Counted from the stretch's first letter, positions 19,500 through 28,064 are shown. The stretch is DNA of 64,000 nucleotides from Jiella avicenniae (GCF_021390325.1 NZ_JAJUWU010000015.1:62001-126000), one strand, 5' to 3'. Notes: generated from the letters alone by a model not told the origin. A program made the numbers and translations.

Positions 19500-20605
19500 G
19501 GTCCAACCTCCGAAGGCTCGGCCTCGGCTTCTGGGGGCGTGCCGGGCGGCCGAGGGACGTAGCGGGCATCGAGGCGCCAAGTGGCGGCGCCGCCCGGGTC
19601 CCTTTGCGGCGGCGAGAGCCAGCCGGTGAGGCCGAGTTCGCCCGCCTTTCCGAGTTCGCCCGCCTTGCCGAGCCGGATCGCCGGCGCCAGATGGGCGGGA
19701 ATGCCGAGACGGACCTCGGCTTCGACGCGTCGTCCCAGCGCGAGAAAGACCAGTTCGCCCAACCGGGCGGCCCGCCTGCCGCCGGGCAGCAGCGTTAGGT
19801 ATTCGGCAAGGTCCCTGGCGCGGATCTCGATCGCCACCTTGTCGGCGAGGGAGAGCTCGCGGGCGCCGAGCGCCGTGTCCCGCCCGAGGGCGGAGCGCGC
19901 GGCGCCGAGCCGCGTCTGTTCGCTCGCCTCGAAGATCAGCCAGCTCGGCACCCGCTCGACGATCCGGACGTCGACGCCGAGCGCGCCGGAGATCAGCTGC
20001 GAAAGCTGTGCCGGGGTCTTCACTCGCGCCGAGAGGAGGCCCGCAAAGGCGGTGCCGATCGCCGCTCCCGGTGCCTCGCCGGCCCCCGGCCCCGGCAGAG
20101 GCAGGCCGGCGACGGCGGCGAGATGGCGGCGGAAGCGGTCGTCGTCCGGCCGATCGCTCTGGGCAATCGCGCGGGCGTCGGCGAAGGCCCGGAAGAACAG
20201 CTGCAGGAAGCGGTTCGAGAAGATCTCGGTGAAGCGCAGGAAGGCCGGGTCGCCCTTGTCCTGCCAGTCGATGGCATCCAGCGTGGTTGCGAGCGGCAGG
20301 GCGCCCTGGGGGCCGAACAGACCGAGAAAGCGGGTCGTCACGTGGAGGCGGCCGGCGCGCTCCGCCACCGCCGCGACGTTGCCGGCCGGGAAGGCGACAT
20401 GGGGCTCCTGGCCGAGCGTGACGCAGTCCTCGCGGGCCGTGCGGCTCTTGCCGATCCGCGGCTTGTCCGCCGAGCCGCGCTCGATCGCGCGCAGCAGGAG
20501 GATGAGGTCGACGGCTTCCGGATCGTCGGCTGCCTTCGCAGCGAGCGCCGCGCCGACGATCGGGGCGAGTCGCTCGCGCAGGGGATCGTTCGGGCGCGCG
20601 CTCAC
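19496..20605 (-). CDS. tssG: type VI secretion baseplate subunit TssG
   Basis: 369 residues. TssG (ImpH) forms the baseplate wedge with TssE, TssF and TssK. The N-terminal DPEAVDLILLLRAIER, the GRLHVTTRFLGLFGPQGALPLATT segment and the later FSNRFLQLFFRAFADARAIAQ are characteristic of the family. Near the C-terminus the sequence LGKAGELGKAGELGL comes from an 18-bp DNA direct repeat. The stop overlaps the clpV start, and the start overlaps the tssF stop, each by four bases, which fits tight translational coupling. Confidence 0.93.
   Translation of the reverse strand: MSARPNDPLRERLAPIVGAALAAKAADDPEAVDLILLLRAIERGSADKPRIGKSRTAREDCVTLGQEPHVAFPAGNVAAVAERAGRLHVTTRFLGLFGPQGALPLATTLDAIDWQDKGDPAFLRFTEIFSNRFLQLFFRAFADARAIAQSDRPDDDRFRRHLAAVAGLPLPGPGAGEAPGAAIGTAFAGLLSARVKTPAQLSQLISGALGVDVRIVERVPSWLIFEASEQTRLGAARSALGRDTALGARELSLADKVAIEIRARDLAEYLTLLPGGRRAARLGELVFLALGRRVEAEVRLGIPAHLAPAIRLGKAGELGKAGELGLTGWLSPPQRDPGGAATWRLDARYVPRPPGTPPEAEAEPSEVGP
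19637..19672. repeat. 18-bp tandem direct repeat inside tssG
   Basis: Two adjacent copies of TTCGCCCGCCTTTCCGAG differ at one position (T/G). They encode the doubled peptide KAGELG in a poorly conserved C-terminal region of TssG and keep the reading frame. It is a likely slippage-prone spot without obvious effect. Confidence 0.75.
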
Positions 20606-22548
20606 AGCACCGGCCCCGTCCCGGAGCGTGGCGGCCAGCGCTTGACCACACCGCGGGCCGGGGTCTCGATCACCGTCTCGGTGAAGGAATTGACGCTCGA
20701 CAGATCGGCGAGAAGACGTTCCAGCACCGCGCCGAGCAGCATGACGCCCGCCCCCTCGAAGGCGGCGTCGTCGAGCATGATCGTCACCTCGACGCCCCGT
20801 GCGCCGTAAAAGCCGTCGGGCCGTCCCAGCCGCCGCGTCACCGGCCGGCAGGCCAGCGCGAGGATGCCGCGCAGCCGCCGCTCCGTCGCGATGTCCGAAA
20901 GGTCGGCATAAAGGGACAGGACGGCGCGGAGCGCTTCGGCGCCGTCTTGCGGATCATGGCTGGCGAGGCCGGTGTGGTTGAAGGAGAGGAAGCCGATCAG
21001 CCGCCACAGGATCTCGCCGCGCTGCAGGTTTCCCGCAGTACCCTTTCGGGCGACGGCGGATTCGTGCGGTTCGCTCGGCCCGACGACGGTTTCGAGCTCC
21101 AGTTCGCCGTTGCCGGGCAGGCGCATCGTGCCCCCGCCGGGAAGGCGAGCGAGTTCGCCGGCGAGATGCCGGTTGGAGCAGAGCGCCGTGACGGCGAGTT
21201 CGCGCGGCACCGCATCGCCGCTTTCCGCCCCGGTCCCGCCGAGGCTGAGGAACAGATCCGTGCCGCGGTAGGCCGGGGCCGAACCGCGGCGGCGCTCGAG
21301 GTCGGTGGTGCGGCGGGGCAGGCGCCGGGCGGTGTAGGTGAGGGCGTTGCCACGGGCGCCGCCCGCCGCTGCGATCGCCGCGGCGGGAGCGTGCAGCGGC
21401 AGGACGGGCGCCCCCTCGGCGCGGCCCGAAAAGATTGCCGTGACGCCGAGGATCCGGTGCGGCTCGTATCCGAGGAGTGCGCTGCGATCGGGCACGACGT
21501 GATGCTCGTGACGGCCGGCGGCGAGGTGGATGCGGTCGCAACGCTTCTCGAACAGGTTGACGACGGGCGCAGCGAAAAGTCGGAAGCTCTTCGCCGAAAC
21601 CCGCGCGCCGAGCGTGGGAGCCGTGTCGGTGAACTCGAAGACGAGGTCGACCGCATCGGCCCGCAGACCGCCCAGCGCTGCGCGAAGGCCGGTGAGCCGG
21701 AAGCCGAGATACTTGTCCGGAAAGGCGAAGAACTCGCGCAGCAGCGCAAAGCCCGGCGATACCCGGTCGTCCGACGGAAACAGCGCCTCGGCCGGCGCAA
21801 AACCGATCTGCCCGATGGCCGAGGCGGGCAGCCGGGTGGCGCGCGGATCGCCGCTCTCGTTGAGATGCCGGACGGCGATCCCAGAGAGCCGGGCGAAGAG
21901 CTGTTCGTAGATCGCGTCCTGTTCGGCGCGTTGGCCGGCGAGGTGGACGACGAGGTCGTCGAGTTTCAGCTCGCCGATCGGGCGGCTCTTTCCCTCCGGG
22001 CCGCCGGTGGGTCCAAGACGCTTCACCGTGATCTTCAGTCCGGCGTCGACGTTCGGCCCGGCGCCGACGCGCAGGGCCTGCATCGCCGCGGCCGAGGGCA
22101 GGTATTCGGCGGCGGTGATCTCCAGCGGAAAGAGCGCGATGGGGCTCGTCAGGCGGAACTGGCAGGCGACGCCGCTGGCGGCGTCGCGATGGAGGCTCTC
22201 CACGATCGAGCCGGTCGGGACGAGGCGGACCGCCGTGTCCGCGTCGCTCCCCGCCGACGGCTTGGCGGCGATGAGGGCGATCGAGGGCACCGGCTCCAGA
22301 TGGCCGGGCAGGAGCTGGTCGAGGAATTCGGTGGTGAAGGTCGAGAACTCGGCATCGAGCTGCAGTTGCACCCGCGCCGCCATGAAGGCCGCGCCTTCGA
22401 GGAGGGCCTTGATTCCGGGATCGGCCATGTCGCGCTTCAGGCCGCCCAACCGCTCGGCGACGCCGGGAAAGTCGGCGGCGAACTCCTCGGCCCGCTCGTA
22501 GAGGATCGCCAGTTCTTCCTCGAAGGCGGCAAGCAGCGCGGGGTTCAT
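20602..22548 (-). CDS. tssF: type VI secretion baseplate subunit TssF
   Basis: 648 residues. TssF (ImpG/VasA) is the large baseplate wedge protein. It begins with the family's typical MNPALLAAFEEELAILYERAEEFAADFPGVAERLGG and continues with LLEGAAFMAARVQLQLDAEFSTFTTEFLDQLLPGHLEPVPS. The remainder fits the expected TssF length (about 580-650). The stop overlaps the tssG start by four bases, and an eight-base gap separates it from tssE upstream. Confidence 0.95.
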   Translation of the reverse strand: MNPALLAAFEEELAILYERAEEFAADFPGVAERLGGLKRDMADPGIKALLEGAAFMAARVQLQLDAEFSTFTTEFLDQLLPGHLEPVPSIALIAAKPSAGSDADTAVRLVPTGSIVESLHRDAASGVACQFRLTSPIALFPLEITAAEYLPSAAAMQALRVGAGPNVDAGLKITVKRLGPTGGPEGKSRPIGELKLDDLVVHLAGQRAEQDAIYEQLFARLSGIAVRHLNESGDPRATRLPASAIGQIGFAPAEALFPSDDRVSPGFALLREFFAFPDKYLGFRLTGLRAALGGLRADAVDLVFEFTDTAPTLGARVSAKSFRLFAAPVVNLFEKRCDRIHLAAGRHEHHVVPDRSALLGYEPHRILGVTAIFSGRAEGAPVLPLHAPAAAIAAAGGARGNALTYTARRLPRRTTDLERRRGSAPAYRGTDLFLSLGGTGAESGDAVPRELAVTALCSNRHLAGELARLPGGGTMRLPGNGELELETVVGPSEPHESAVARKGTAGNLQRGEILWRLIGFLSFNHTGLASHDPQDGAEALRAVLSLYADLSDIATERRLRGILALACRPVTRRLGRPDGFYGARGVEVTIMLDDAAFEGAGVMLLGAVLERLLADLSSVNSFTETVIETPARGVVKRWPPRSGTGPVL

Positions 22549-22556
22549 GGCGGCGG

Positions 22557-23129
22557 TCAGGACGGGCCGGCGACGTCGATCTCGAGCTTGCCGGCGGCAA
22601 CGTCGATTTCGGCGTGGAATTTGATGGGGATCGGCAGGGGCGCGAAGGCGAGATCGAGGGAAATCTCGAAGCGGAGTGACTGGCTCACCGCGTCGAAGCC
22701 GTGCCGATACGTCGCATCCTCGGCCGGGCCGATGGACAGGCTTCCCTCGACGATGCCGGGTTCGTGGCGCTCCAGGGCCCTGCGCAGAGCCGCGGGGAGA
22801 TTGCCGAGGCCGTTCGGGTCGGCGGTCATGCCGGTGACGTCCGGGCGGCCGTAGTTGAGGATAGAGGCGGCGACGCGCGGATGGGCGGAGAGGTCGCAGG
22901 CCGAGGCGAGATCGATCGAGGTCGAAAGCGCCTTCACCCGCTCTCTGAAGTCGTCCTCGATGGTCCTGCGCGTGCCGGCGCGGGCGGGAACGCTCACCTC
23001 ACGGACCTCTTCCACGGGCTTGCGGAGGCTCTGCCGCCTTCGCCGACGTTCGTCCTGTTCACGATGCGGCCCGGAAAAGGCGAGCATCAGCGGGGCCTCG
23101 AAACGATCGGGGACGGGACGCGGCGGCAT
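22557..23129 (-). CDS. tssE: type VI secretion baseplate subunit TssE (gp25-like)
   Basis: 190 residues, longer than most TssE (about 130-170) because of an Arg-rich N-terminal extension of about 45 residues. The gp25-like lysozyme-fold core follows: SILNYGRPDVTGMTADPNGLGNLPAALRRALERHEPGIVEGSLSI contains the conserved LNYG, and later EI strands. The ATG at 23129 has GGAG at the right spacing. A C9 tract (on the coding strand) lies 22-30 bases upstream of the start. Eight bases separate it from tssF. Confidence 0.93.
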   Translation of the reverse strand: MPPRPVPDRFEAPLMLAFSGPHREQDERRRRRQSLRKPVEEVREVSVPARAGTRRTIEDDFRERVKALSTSIDLASACDLSAHPRVAASILNYGRPDVTGMTADPNGLGNLPAALRRALERHEPGIVEGSLSIGPAEDATYRHGFDAVSQSLRFEISLDLAFAPLPIPIKFHAEIDVAAGKLEIDVAGPS

Positions 23130-23150
23130 GGGCTCGCTCCGAGGTCACGC

Positions 23151-23159
23151 GGGGGGGGG
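23151..23159 (-). repeat. homopolymer tract C9 before tssE
   Basis: Nine consecutive G on the plus strand (C9 on the coding strand) lie upstream of the tssE ribosome site, in the 112-bp gap between hcp and tssE. Length variation here would not shift the annotated tssE frame but could alter the leader. Confidence 0.7.
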
Positions 23160-23241
23160 AAGGACGGCCGGCCCTGCGGCCGAGCGAAGCGACGACACTT
23201 CGGGATGCGCGCCTTCGTGTCGCCGTGCATCCGACCCGGCT

Positions 23242-23730
23242 TCAGGAACCGACGTTGGCGGCGATGTCCCAGGTGGCCTCGGTCGCCGCGCCGGCCGTGC
23301 CCTGCTGGGTCTGCTCGGTGTAGGTGACGGTGAATTTGCGGAAGTTCAGCGTCACCGTTTCCTGCAGTCGGTCGAGCCCGTCGGCGGAGCCGCCGGTGGC
23401 ATAGGAGGAGACGATGAGGTCGTTCATGTCGAGCTTGAAGTACTCGACGGGCGTGTCCCCGCCGGCCTTGCGGATGGTCAGCCGCGCCTTGGCGATGTGC
23501 TTGCCGTTGGAGCAGTATTTCAGGATGTTGGTGGTCGCCTTGTCGCAGTATTTGGTGAAGGTGATGTCCTGCACCGCCACTTTGCCGGAGCCGGCGCCGG
23601 GGCCCATGTGGGTCGTGCCGCTCTGGGCGAGGCCCCAGCTCCAGGCGAGAACGTCGATCTCGCTGCGGTGCTTGTCGTCCTGGGACTCGCCGGTGATTCC
23701 CTCGATCTTCAGAAAGATGTCGACTGCCAT
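23242..23730 (-). CDS. hcp: type VI secretion tube protein Hcp (TssD)
   Basis: 162 residues. Hcp hexamers stack to form the T6SS inner tube and also escort small effectors. The start MAVDIFLKIEGITGESQDDKH and the core DVLAWSWGLAQSGTTHMG...VQDITFTKYCDKATTNILKYCSNGKH and EYFKLDMNDLIVSSY are textbook Hcp. Gaps of 112-126 bp flank the gene on both sides, whereas the other tss genes mostly overlap; this may allow separate expression of the abundant tube protein. No effector gene is adjacent. Confidence 0.97.
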   Translation of the reverse strand: MAVDIFLKIEGITGESQDDKHRSEIDVLAWSWGLAQSGTTHMGPGAGSGKVAVQDITFTKYCDKATTNILKYCSNGKHIAKARLTIRKAGGDTPVEYFKLDMNDLIVSSYATGGSADGLDRLQETVTLNFRKFTVTYTEQTQQGTAGAATEATWDIAANVGS

Positions 23731-23855
23731 CTTGGCTCTCCGATGCTGCCGGGCGGCCGTTCCACCCGAGAAAAGGCGTCATGTCGTGAAGGGGCCGGGA
23801 GCGATCCCGGCAAAGGGCGTGACGTGCGAAGGCCCGCCGTCGGCCCGGTGCCGCG

Positions 23856-25385
23856 TCAGGCCGCCTCGCTCTTGGGCAGCTTGGAAACGAGGCTGAGGCC
23901 GATATCCATGCCTTCGAGCTGGAAATGCGGGCGCAGATGGAACCGGGCGCCGTAATAGCCGGGGTTCTCCTCGTCGGGGAAAACCTCGACGCGGGCCTCG
24001 GCGAGCGGTCGCTTGGCCTTGGCCTCGTCGGTCGAGTTGTGCGGATCGCCGTCGACGTAGTTGTAGATCCAGGTCTGCAGCCAGTTCTGCAGCTTTTCCT
24101 GCTCCTTGTATGTGCCGATGTGGTCGCGGACCATCTGCTTGAGGTAATGGGCGAAGCGCGAGACCGCGAACATGTAGGTGAGACGCGAGGAGAGGTTGTC
24201 GGAGGCCGTCGCCTCGGCGTCGTCGTAGGCCTTCGGGCGATAGAGCGACTGGGCGCCGATGAAAGCCGCCTTGTCGGTGTTCTTGCGATGAATCAGCGGC
24301 AACAGGCCGGCCTTCGACAGCTCCGCCTCGCGCCGATCGGAGATGGCGATCTCGGTCGGACATTTGAGGTCGATCATCTTGCCGTCGACGGCATCGGGCT
24401 CGCTGGTCGAAAAGGCATGGGTCGGAAGGTCGGAGACCTCGCCGCCGGAGTTGACGCCACGGATGCGCACCGTCCAGCCATAGTCCTTGAACGCCCGGTT
24501 GATGTTCGCCGCATAGGTATAGGCGGCGTTCATCCAGGCGTATTTCTGCCCGGCATGGCCGTCGGTCTCCTCCTCGAAGCCGAACTCCTCGACGGGCACC
24601 GACTTCGCCCCGTAGGGCTCGCGGGAGAGGACGCGCGGCATGCAGAGGCCGAGATAGCGGGAGTTCTCCGAATCCCGCAGCGCGTTCCAGGCGGCGAAAT
24701 CGGGGGTGTCCAGCAGGGTCGAGATGTCGCGCGGTTTGGAGAGTTCGGTCCAGCTTTCCATGTCGAGGAGAGCCGGGCCGGCGGAGGCGACGAAGGGGCA
24801 GTGGGAGGCCGCGGCGATCTTGCCGAGATTGCGCAGCAGCGCGATGTCGGTCGGGGACTTCTCGAAGGCGTAGTCGCCGATCAGCGCGCCATAGGGCTGG
24901 CCGCCGAGCTGGCCGAACTCGGCCTCGTAGATTTCCTTGAACAGCGGGCTCTGGTCCCATCGGGCGCCGCGATAGCTGTCCAGCTCGCGATAGAGTTCCG
25001 TCTTGCCGACGTTCATCACCTTCAGCTTGAGATTGGCGTCGGTCTCGGAATGGGTGACGAGATATTCGAGGCCGCGCCACGCACTCTCGATTTCCTGGAA
25101 CGTCGGATGATGGATGATCGCATTGACCTGGGCAGAGAGCGCGTCGTCGATCCGGCCGATCAGCGATCCGAGCGTCTCGTAGACGTCGCTCGATATGAGA
25201 TCGCGATTCTCCAGCGCCTCGGCGATCAGCGTGTCGAAAGCGCGATCGACTTCGTCCGACCGCGCCTCCGACTTCGTCGGATTGATGCTCTGCTTCAGCG
25301 CCGCGGCGAAGGCGTCCGCCTGGTTTTCCTCGGCATGGACCGGCTCCGGCTGGAGCTCTGCGGCGGTCGACTGCGTCTCGCTCAT
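23856..25385 (-). CDS. tssC: type VI secretion sheath large subunit TssC
   Basis: 509 residues. TssC (VipB) forms the contractile sheath with TssB. Recognisable stretches are FQEIESAWRGLEYLV, KLKVMNVGKTELYRELDSY, LGGQPYGALIGDYAFEKSP, YKEQEKLQNWLQTWI and the C-terminal NPGYYGARFHLRPHFQLEGMDIGLSLVSKLP. The length is usual for the family. The gene follows tssB after 27 bases on the minus strand and precedes hcp. Confidence 0.97.
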   Translation of the reverse strand: MSETQSTAAELQPEPVHAEENQADAFAAALKQSINPTKSEARSDEVDRAFDTLIAEALENRDLISSDVYETLGSLIGRIDDALSAQVNAIIHHPTFQEIESAWRGLEYLVTHSETDANLKLKVMNVGKTELYRELDSYRGARWDQSPLFKEIYEAEFGQLGGQPYGALIGDYAFEKSPTDIALLRNLGKIAAASHCPFVASAGPALLDMESWTELSKPRDISTLLDTPDFAAWNALRDSENSRYLGLCMPRVLSREPYGAKSVPVEEFGFEEETDGHAGQKYAWMNAAYTYAANINRAFKDYGWTVRIRGVNSGGEVSDLPTHAFSTSEPDAVDGKMIDLKCPTEIAISDRREAELSKAGLLPLIHRKNTDKAAFIGAQSLYRPKAYDDAEATASDNLSSRLTYMFAVSRFAHYLKQMVRDHIGTYKEQEKLQNWLQTWIYNYVDGDPHNSTDEAKAKRPLAEARVEVFPDEENPGYYGARFHLRPHFQLEGMDIGLSLVSKLPKSEAA

Positions 25386-25412
25386 CGGGCGGTCTTTCCT
25401 CTCGTCGTCTCG

Positions 25413-25970
25413 TCAGGCGTCGTCGCCCGGCTCTCGCGAGCCGGACGGACTCGTGGCCTCGGCAACGGGCTGGACGGCGGCGCGCTCCTTGAGCGTCGCC
25501 ATCAGAGTCGTGTCGTTCAGAAGCCTGCGCAGCATGTCTTCCGCTTCGACGCGGCCGGTCATGTAGCTGCGAAGGTTCGAAAGCTGCTTGCGGGCTTCGA
25601 GCAGCCGATTGAGCGCCGGCACGTTTTTGGCGACGGCGGCCGGACCGAAGTCGTCCATCGACTTGAAGCCGAGTTCGACCGACAGCCTGTCGCTGCTCCC
25701 CTCCTTCAGCTTGTCTTCGACGGCGAAGCGAACGGCGGGTTTCACCTTGCCGATGAACTCGTCGAACGTGTCCATGTCCACGTGTTCGAAGGACCGCTCG
25801 CCGACCGGCGGCTTTTCCCTCGGGGAGGCGTTGCCGGAGAGGTCGGCCATCACGCCCATGACGAACGGCAGTTCGATCCGGCGGTTGGAATCGTGCGGAT
25901 CCTCGTAGGAGATCTGCACCCGGGGCGGCCGGTTGCGTTTGAGAAAGCGCTGACCGGAATCGGAGGCCAT
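25413..25970 (-). CDS. tssB: type VI secretion sheath small subunit TssB
   Basis: 185 residues. TssB (VipA) pairs with TssC in the sheath. It shows VQISYEDPHDSNRRIELPFVMGVMADLSGN near the N-terminus, the typical RSFEHVDMDTFDEFIGKVKP, and the ClpV-contacting C-terminal helical region. The final 20 residues are Pro/Ser-rich. A 106-bp gap, unusually AT-rich for this window, separates it from tssA. Confidence 0.96.
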   Translation of the reverse strand: MASDSGQRFLKRNRPPRVQISYEDPHDSNRRIELPFVMGVMADLSGNASPREKPPVGERSFEHVDMDTFDEFIGKVKPAVRFAVEDKLKEGSSDRLSVELGFKSMDDFGPAAVAKNVPALNRLLEARKQLSNLRSYMTGRVEAEDMLRRLLNDTTLMATLKERAAVQPVAEATSPSGSREPGDDA

Positions 25971-26076
25971 GGCTCGATGCTCCCTGGCGTTGCGTCACGT
26001 AAGCAAGCCAGAGTTGAAAAAGAAAGTCAAACAAAACCTATGCAAGAAAATACGGTTGCGGCGCACCGGCGCGTGG

Positions 26077-27405
26077 TCAGCTCTCGACCGGGCGGAGCGT
26101 GGGAAAGAGCTCCGGCAGAAGCGCCAGAAAATCTCGCCCGATGAGCGCGCGAGCCCGCGCCAGAAGCACCGGCACGGGGCTTGATGGCTCGACAAGCCGG
26201 AAATGGGCTTCGACGCTGGCGATCAGCACGACCGCCGCCTCCCGGTTGGGGGCCTCGAACGCCCGTCGTGGCGGGACGCGCGAGCCTGCCCCGGCGCCGG
26301 GATCGATGCCGGCGCCATGGGCGGTCTCACTGAGCGCCGTCAGCCGTTCCAGATCGAGCGCGAACCCGGCGGGGCTGTCGAGGCCGAGCGAGGCGGAGGC
26401 GATCATACCGGGGGCGAGAAGTTGCAAAGCCTCGATCAGTGGCCGGCCGATCAGCCTGCGCGCCTGATGCGTCAGGAGCAGCGCCGGCGAGGAGGGTTCG
26501 GCCCGCGCGAAATAGGTCTCGGCCGCAAGCAGCGCCGCGGATGCCTCGCCGTGATCGCCGATGGGAACGGTGGCGAGTGCCTGAACGGGACGGGGCGTCG
26601 CGGGCGCGTGCGCCGCTTCGCCGGGTGTCGCCGCGCCGGGCGTGCCACGATCCGGCGCCTTTCCGCTCGCCTCGTCGAGAAGGGCGGCGATCCGCGCGAC
26701 GACGGCGAGGAACGCCTTCATCTGCGGCGCAGATCCGCCATGGCCATGGGCTCCGAAACTCGCCCCGACCGCGTCGAAACTCTCGCGGACGCAAGCGAGT
26801 GCGCCCCGCGTCGTCGCCACCGCCGCTTCGTTCGCGGGATCGGCGATGGCAGCCCGGATCGTCGCCTCGTCCGGCGTCGTCTCGTTCTCCGGCCCCCTGG
26901 CTTCGCCGATGGCGAAGACGAAATGACGAAAGCGGACGACGTCGGCACGCCGATCACGCAGGAGCGGGACGAATTGCAGCGGGATCGGACCGGAGATCGG
27001 CGGTTCGAAGCTCTCGAATTCCACGCGGCGCTGCGCGACGGAGCGTGGGTGGACGTCTTCCCACCGGGCATCCAGCAGCTTGGCTGCGAGGGCGATCTCC
27101 TCTGCGAAGCCGCGAAGGTCACCGGCAAGGAGGCGGAGCCTGGCCTGAACAAGCAGGAAACGAAGGTCGCGGGAGCGCGCGAGCAGCGCCGCGATGACCG
27201 TCTCCTCCTCGCGGAGCTTGATGTCCCGAGGCTCGAAGGGCAGGCCATCCTCGCGGATCAGCCGCCCGCCGGACAGTCGCGCCGGCGACAAGACGTCGAT
27301 CCGGTCGCGAAAGGTCAGGAATTGCGGATCGCCCGCCTCGACGAGGTCCGGGCCGCAGGGCGACTCGTTCGAGAGGGGCGCGAGAATCGCGATCGGCTCC
27401 GGCAT
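26077..27405 (-). CDS. tssA: type VI secretion TssA (ImpA domain)
   Basis: 442 residues. TssA caps and guides assembly of baseplate, tube and sheath. The ImpA N-terminal domain spans about residues 8-150 (SPCGPDLVE, LREEETVIAALLARSRDLRFLLVQARLRLL, RWEDVHP). The C-terminal region holds the helical motif E-x-x-[YF]-F-x-x-x-EPSSP-x-x-x-LL-x-x-A-x-x-LIGR twice, with EPSSP at 303-307 and at 406-410. The two copies flank a Gly/Ala-rich linker. It follows the OmpA-like gene after 19 bases and is the first tss gene of the operon. Confidence 0.93.
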   Translation of the reverse strand: MPEPIAILAPLSNESPCGPDLVEAGDPQFLTFRDRIDVLSPARLSGGRLIREDGLPFEPRDIKLREEETVIAALLARSRDLRFLLVQARLRLLAGDLRGFAEEIALAAKLLDARWEDVHPRSVAQRRVEFESFEPPISGPIPLQFVPLLRDRRADVVRFRHFVFAIGEARGPENETTPDEATIRAAIADPANEAAVATTRGALACVRESFDAVGASFGAHGHGGSAPQMKAFLAVVARIAALLDEASGKAPDRGTPGAATPGEAAHAPATPRPVQALATVPIGDHGEASAALLAAETYFARAEPSSPALLLTHQARRLIGRPLIEALQLLAPGMIASASLGLDSPAGFALDLERLTALSETAHGAGIDPGAGAGSRVPPRRAFEAPNREAAVVLIASVEAHFRLVEPSSPVPVLLARARALIGRDFLALLPELFPTLRPVES

Positions 27406-27424
27406 CGCTCGCCGCTCTCCGCCG

Positions 27425-27994
27425 CTAGCGCACGCTCACCCGCATCTCCACCCGGCGATTGACGGGATCGTAGGGATCGGAAACCCGCGGCACGCGTTCG
27501 CCGAGGCCGACCGCTTCGATCTTCTCGGGCGCGATGCCGCGGGCGAGAAGATAGCTTCGGACGGAAGCGGCTCGCCGTCGCGACAGCTCTTCGTTGTACC
27601 AGTCCTCCCCCCTGGCATCGGTATGGCCCTCGATGACGAATCCCACGGCACTGAGGCGCCGATCGGCGAGCGCGGCGGCCATTTCGTCGAGGTTCTCCCG
27701 AGCGGTATAGGTGAGGGCGGCCGAATCGAGGTCAAAATTGATCAGCATGTCGAAGCCCTTCGGGCGCGCTTTCGCCCGGCATTCGGATTCGAGCCCGACG
27801 CAGATCCCGCGGGTGCCGGCGAGCCGCATCGAGCGGGACTTGCCGAGCCCCTGCACTTCGTCGGCGGATTTCGCCAGGAAGTCGGCGACCTGGCGGCGGT
27901 CGTAGGCCGGATCCGCGCCGGCCGGATCGACGATCCAGAACGGCGCCGCAGCCACTGACGCCAGGCAGATCGACACGATCGATCCTCTCCCCAT
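27425..27994 (-). CDS. OmpA-family periplasmic protein, first gene of the T6SS operon
   Basis: 189 residues from the ATG at 27994 (MGRGSIVSICLAS), preferred because GAGGA lies upstream and a signal peptide follows (hydrophobic to about residue 27, ending in AGADPA). The C-terminal 105 residues form an OmpA-like peptidoglycan-binding domain: INFDLDSAALT, VIEGHTDARGEDWYNEELSRRRAASVRSYLLARGI and GLGERVPRVSDPYDPVNRRVEMRV, with the peptidoglycan-contacting Asp and Arg present. In other T6SS such a domain (TagL, or fused to TssL) anchors the apparatus to the cell wall. Its position 19 bases before tssA supports the same role here. Confidence 0.9.
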   Translation of the reverse strand: MGRGSIVSICLASVAAAPFWIVDPAGADPAYDRRQVADFLAKSADEVQGLGKSRSMRLAGTRGICVGLESECRAKARPKGFDMLINFDLDSAALTYTARENLDEMAAALADRRLSAVGFVIEGHTDARGEDWYNEELSRRRAASVRSYLLARGIAPEKIEAVGLGERVPRVSDPYDPVNRRVEMRVSVR

Positions 27995-28023
27995 GATGAT
28001 CCTCGTCGCCTGTCTCTCTCGTA

Positions 28024-28064
28024 TTGATTGCAGTAATTTACGTCCATGCAATCAAAAGTGTCAA
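28024..28064 (-). promoter_or_regulatory. promoter and operator-like inverted repeat of the T6SS operon
   Basis: On the minus strand TTGACA (28059-28064) and TAAATT (28035-28040) are separated by 18 bases, a good sigma-70 match in a GC-rich genome. A perfect inverted repeat, TTGATTGCA at 28024-28032 and TGCAATCAA at 28047-28055, brackets the -10 box with a 14-base centre. A bound regulator would block RNA polymerase. The distance to the OmpA-like start is about 40 bases. No regulator gene is adjacent. Confidence 0.65.

Noticed and set aside
20947-22854. 635-residue open frame antisense to tssF
   Set aside because: Shadow of tssF; no family motif, no ribosome site, and composition typical of reverse-strand GC-rich frames.
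23779-26034. 751-residue minus-strand frame over tssB and tssC
   Set aside because: It is out of phase with the two real sheath genes and shows only Arg-rich pseudo-protein sequence.
25971-26076. sigma-54 promoter in the AT-rich gap before tssB
   Set aside because: GG and GC dinucleotides can be found, but not with the TGGC-N8-TTGC spacing; no activator gene is near.
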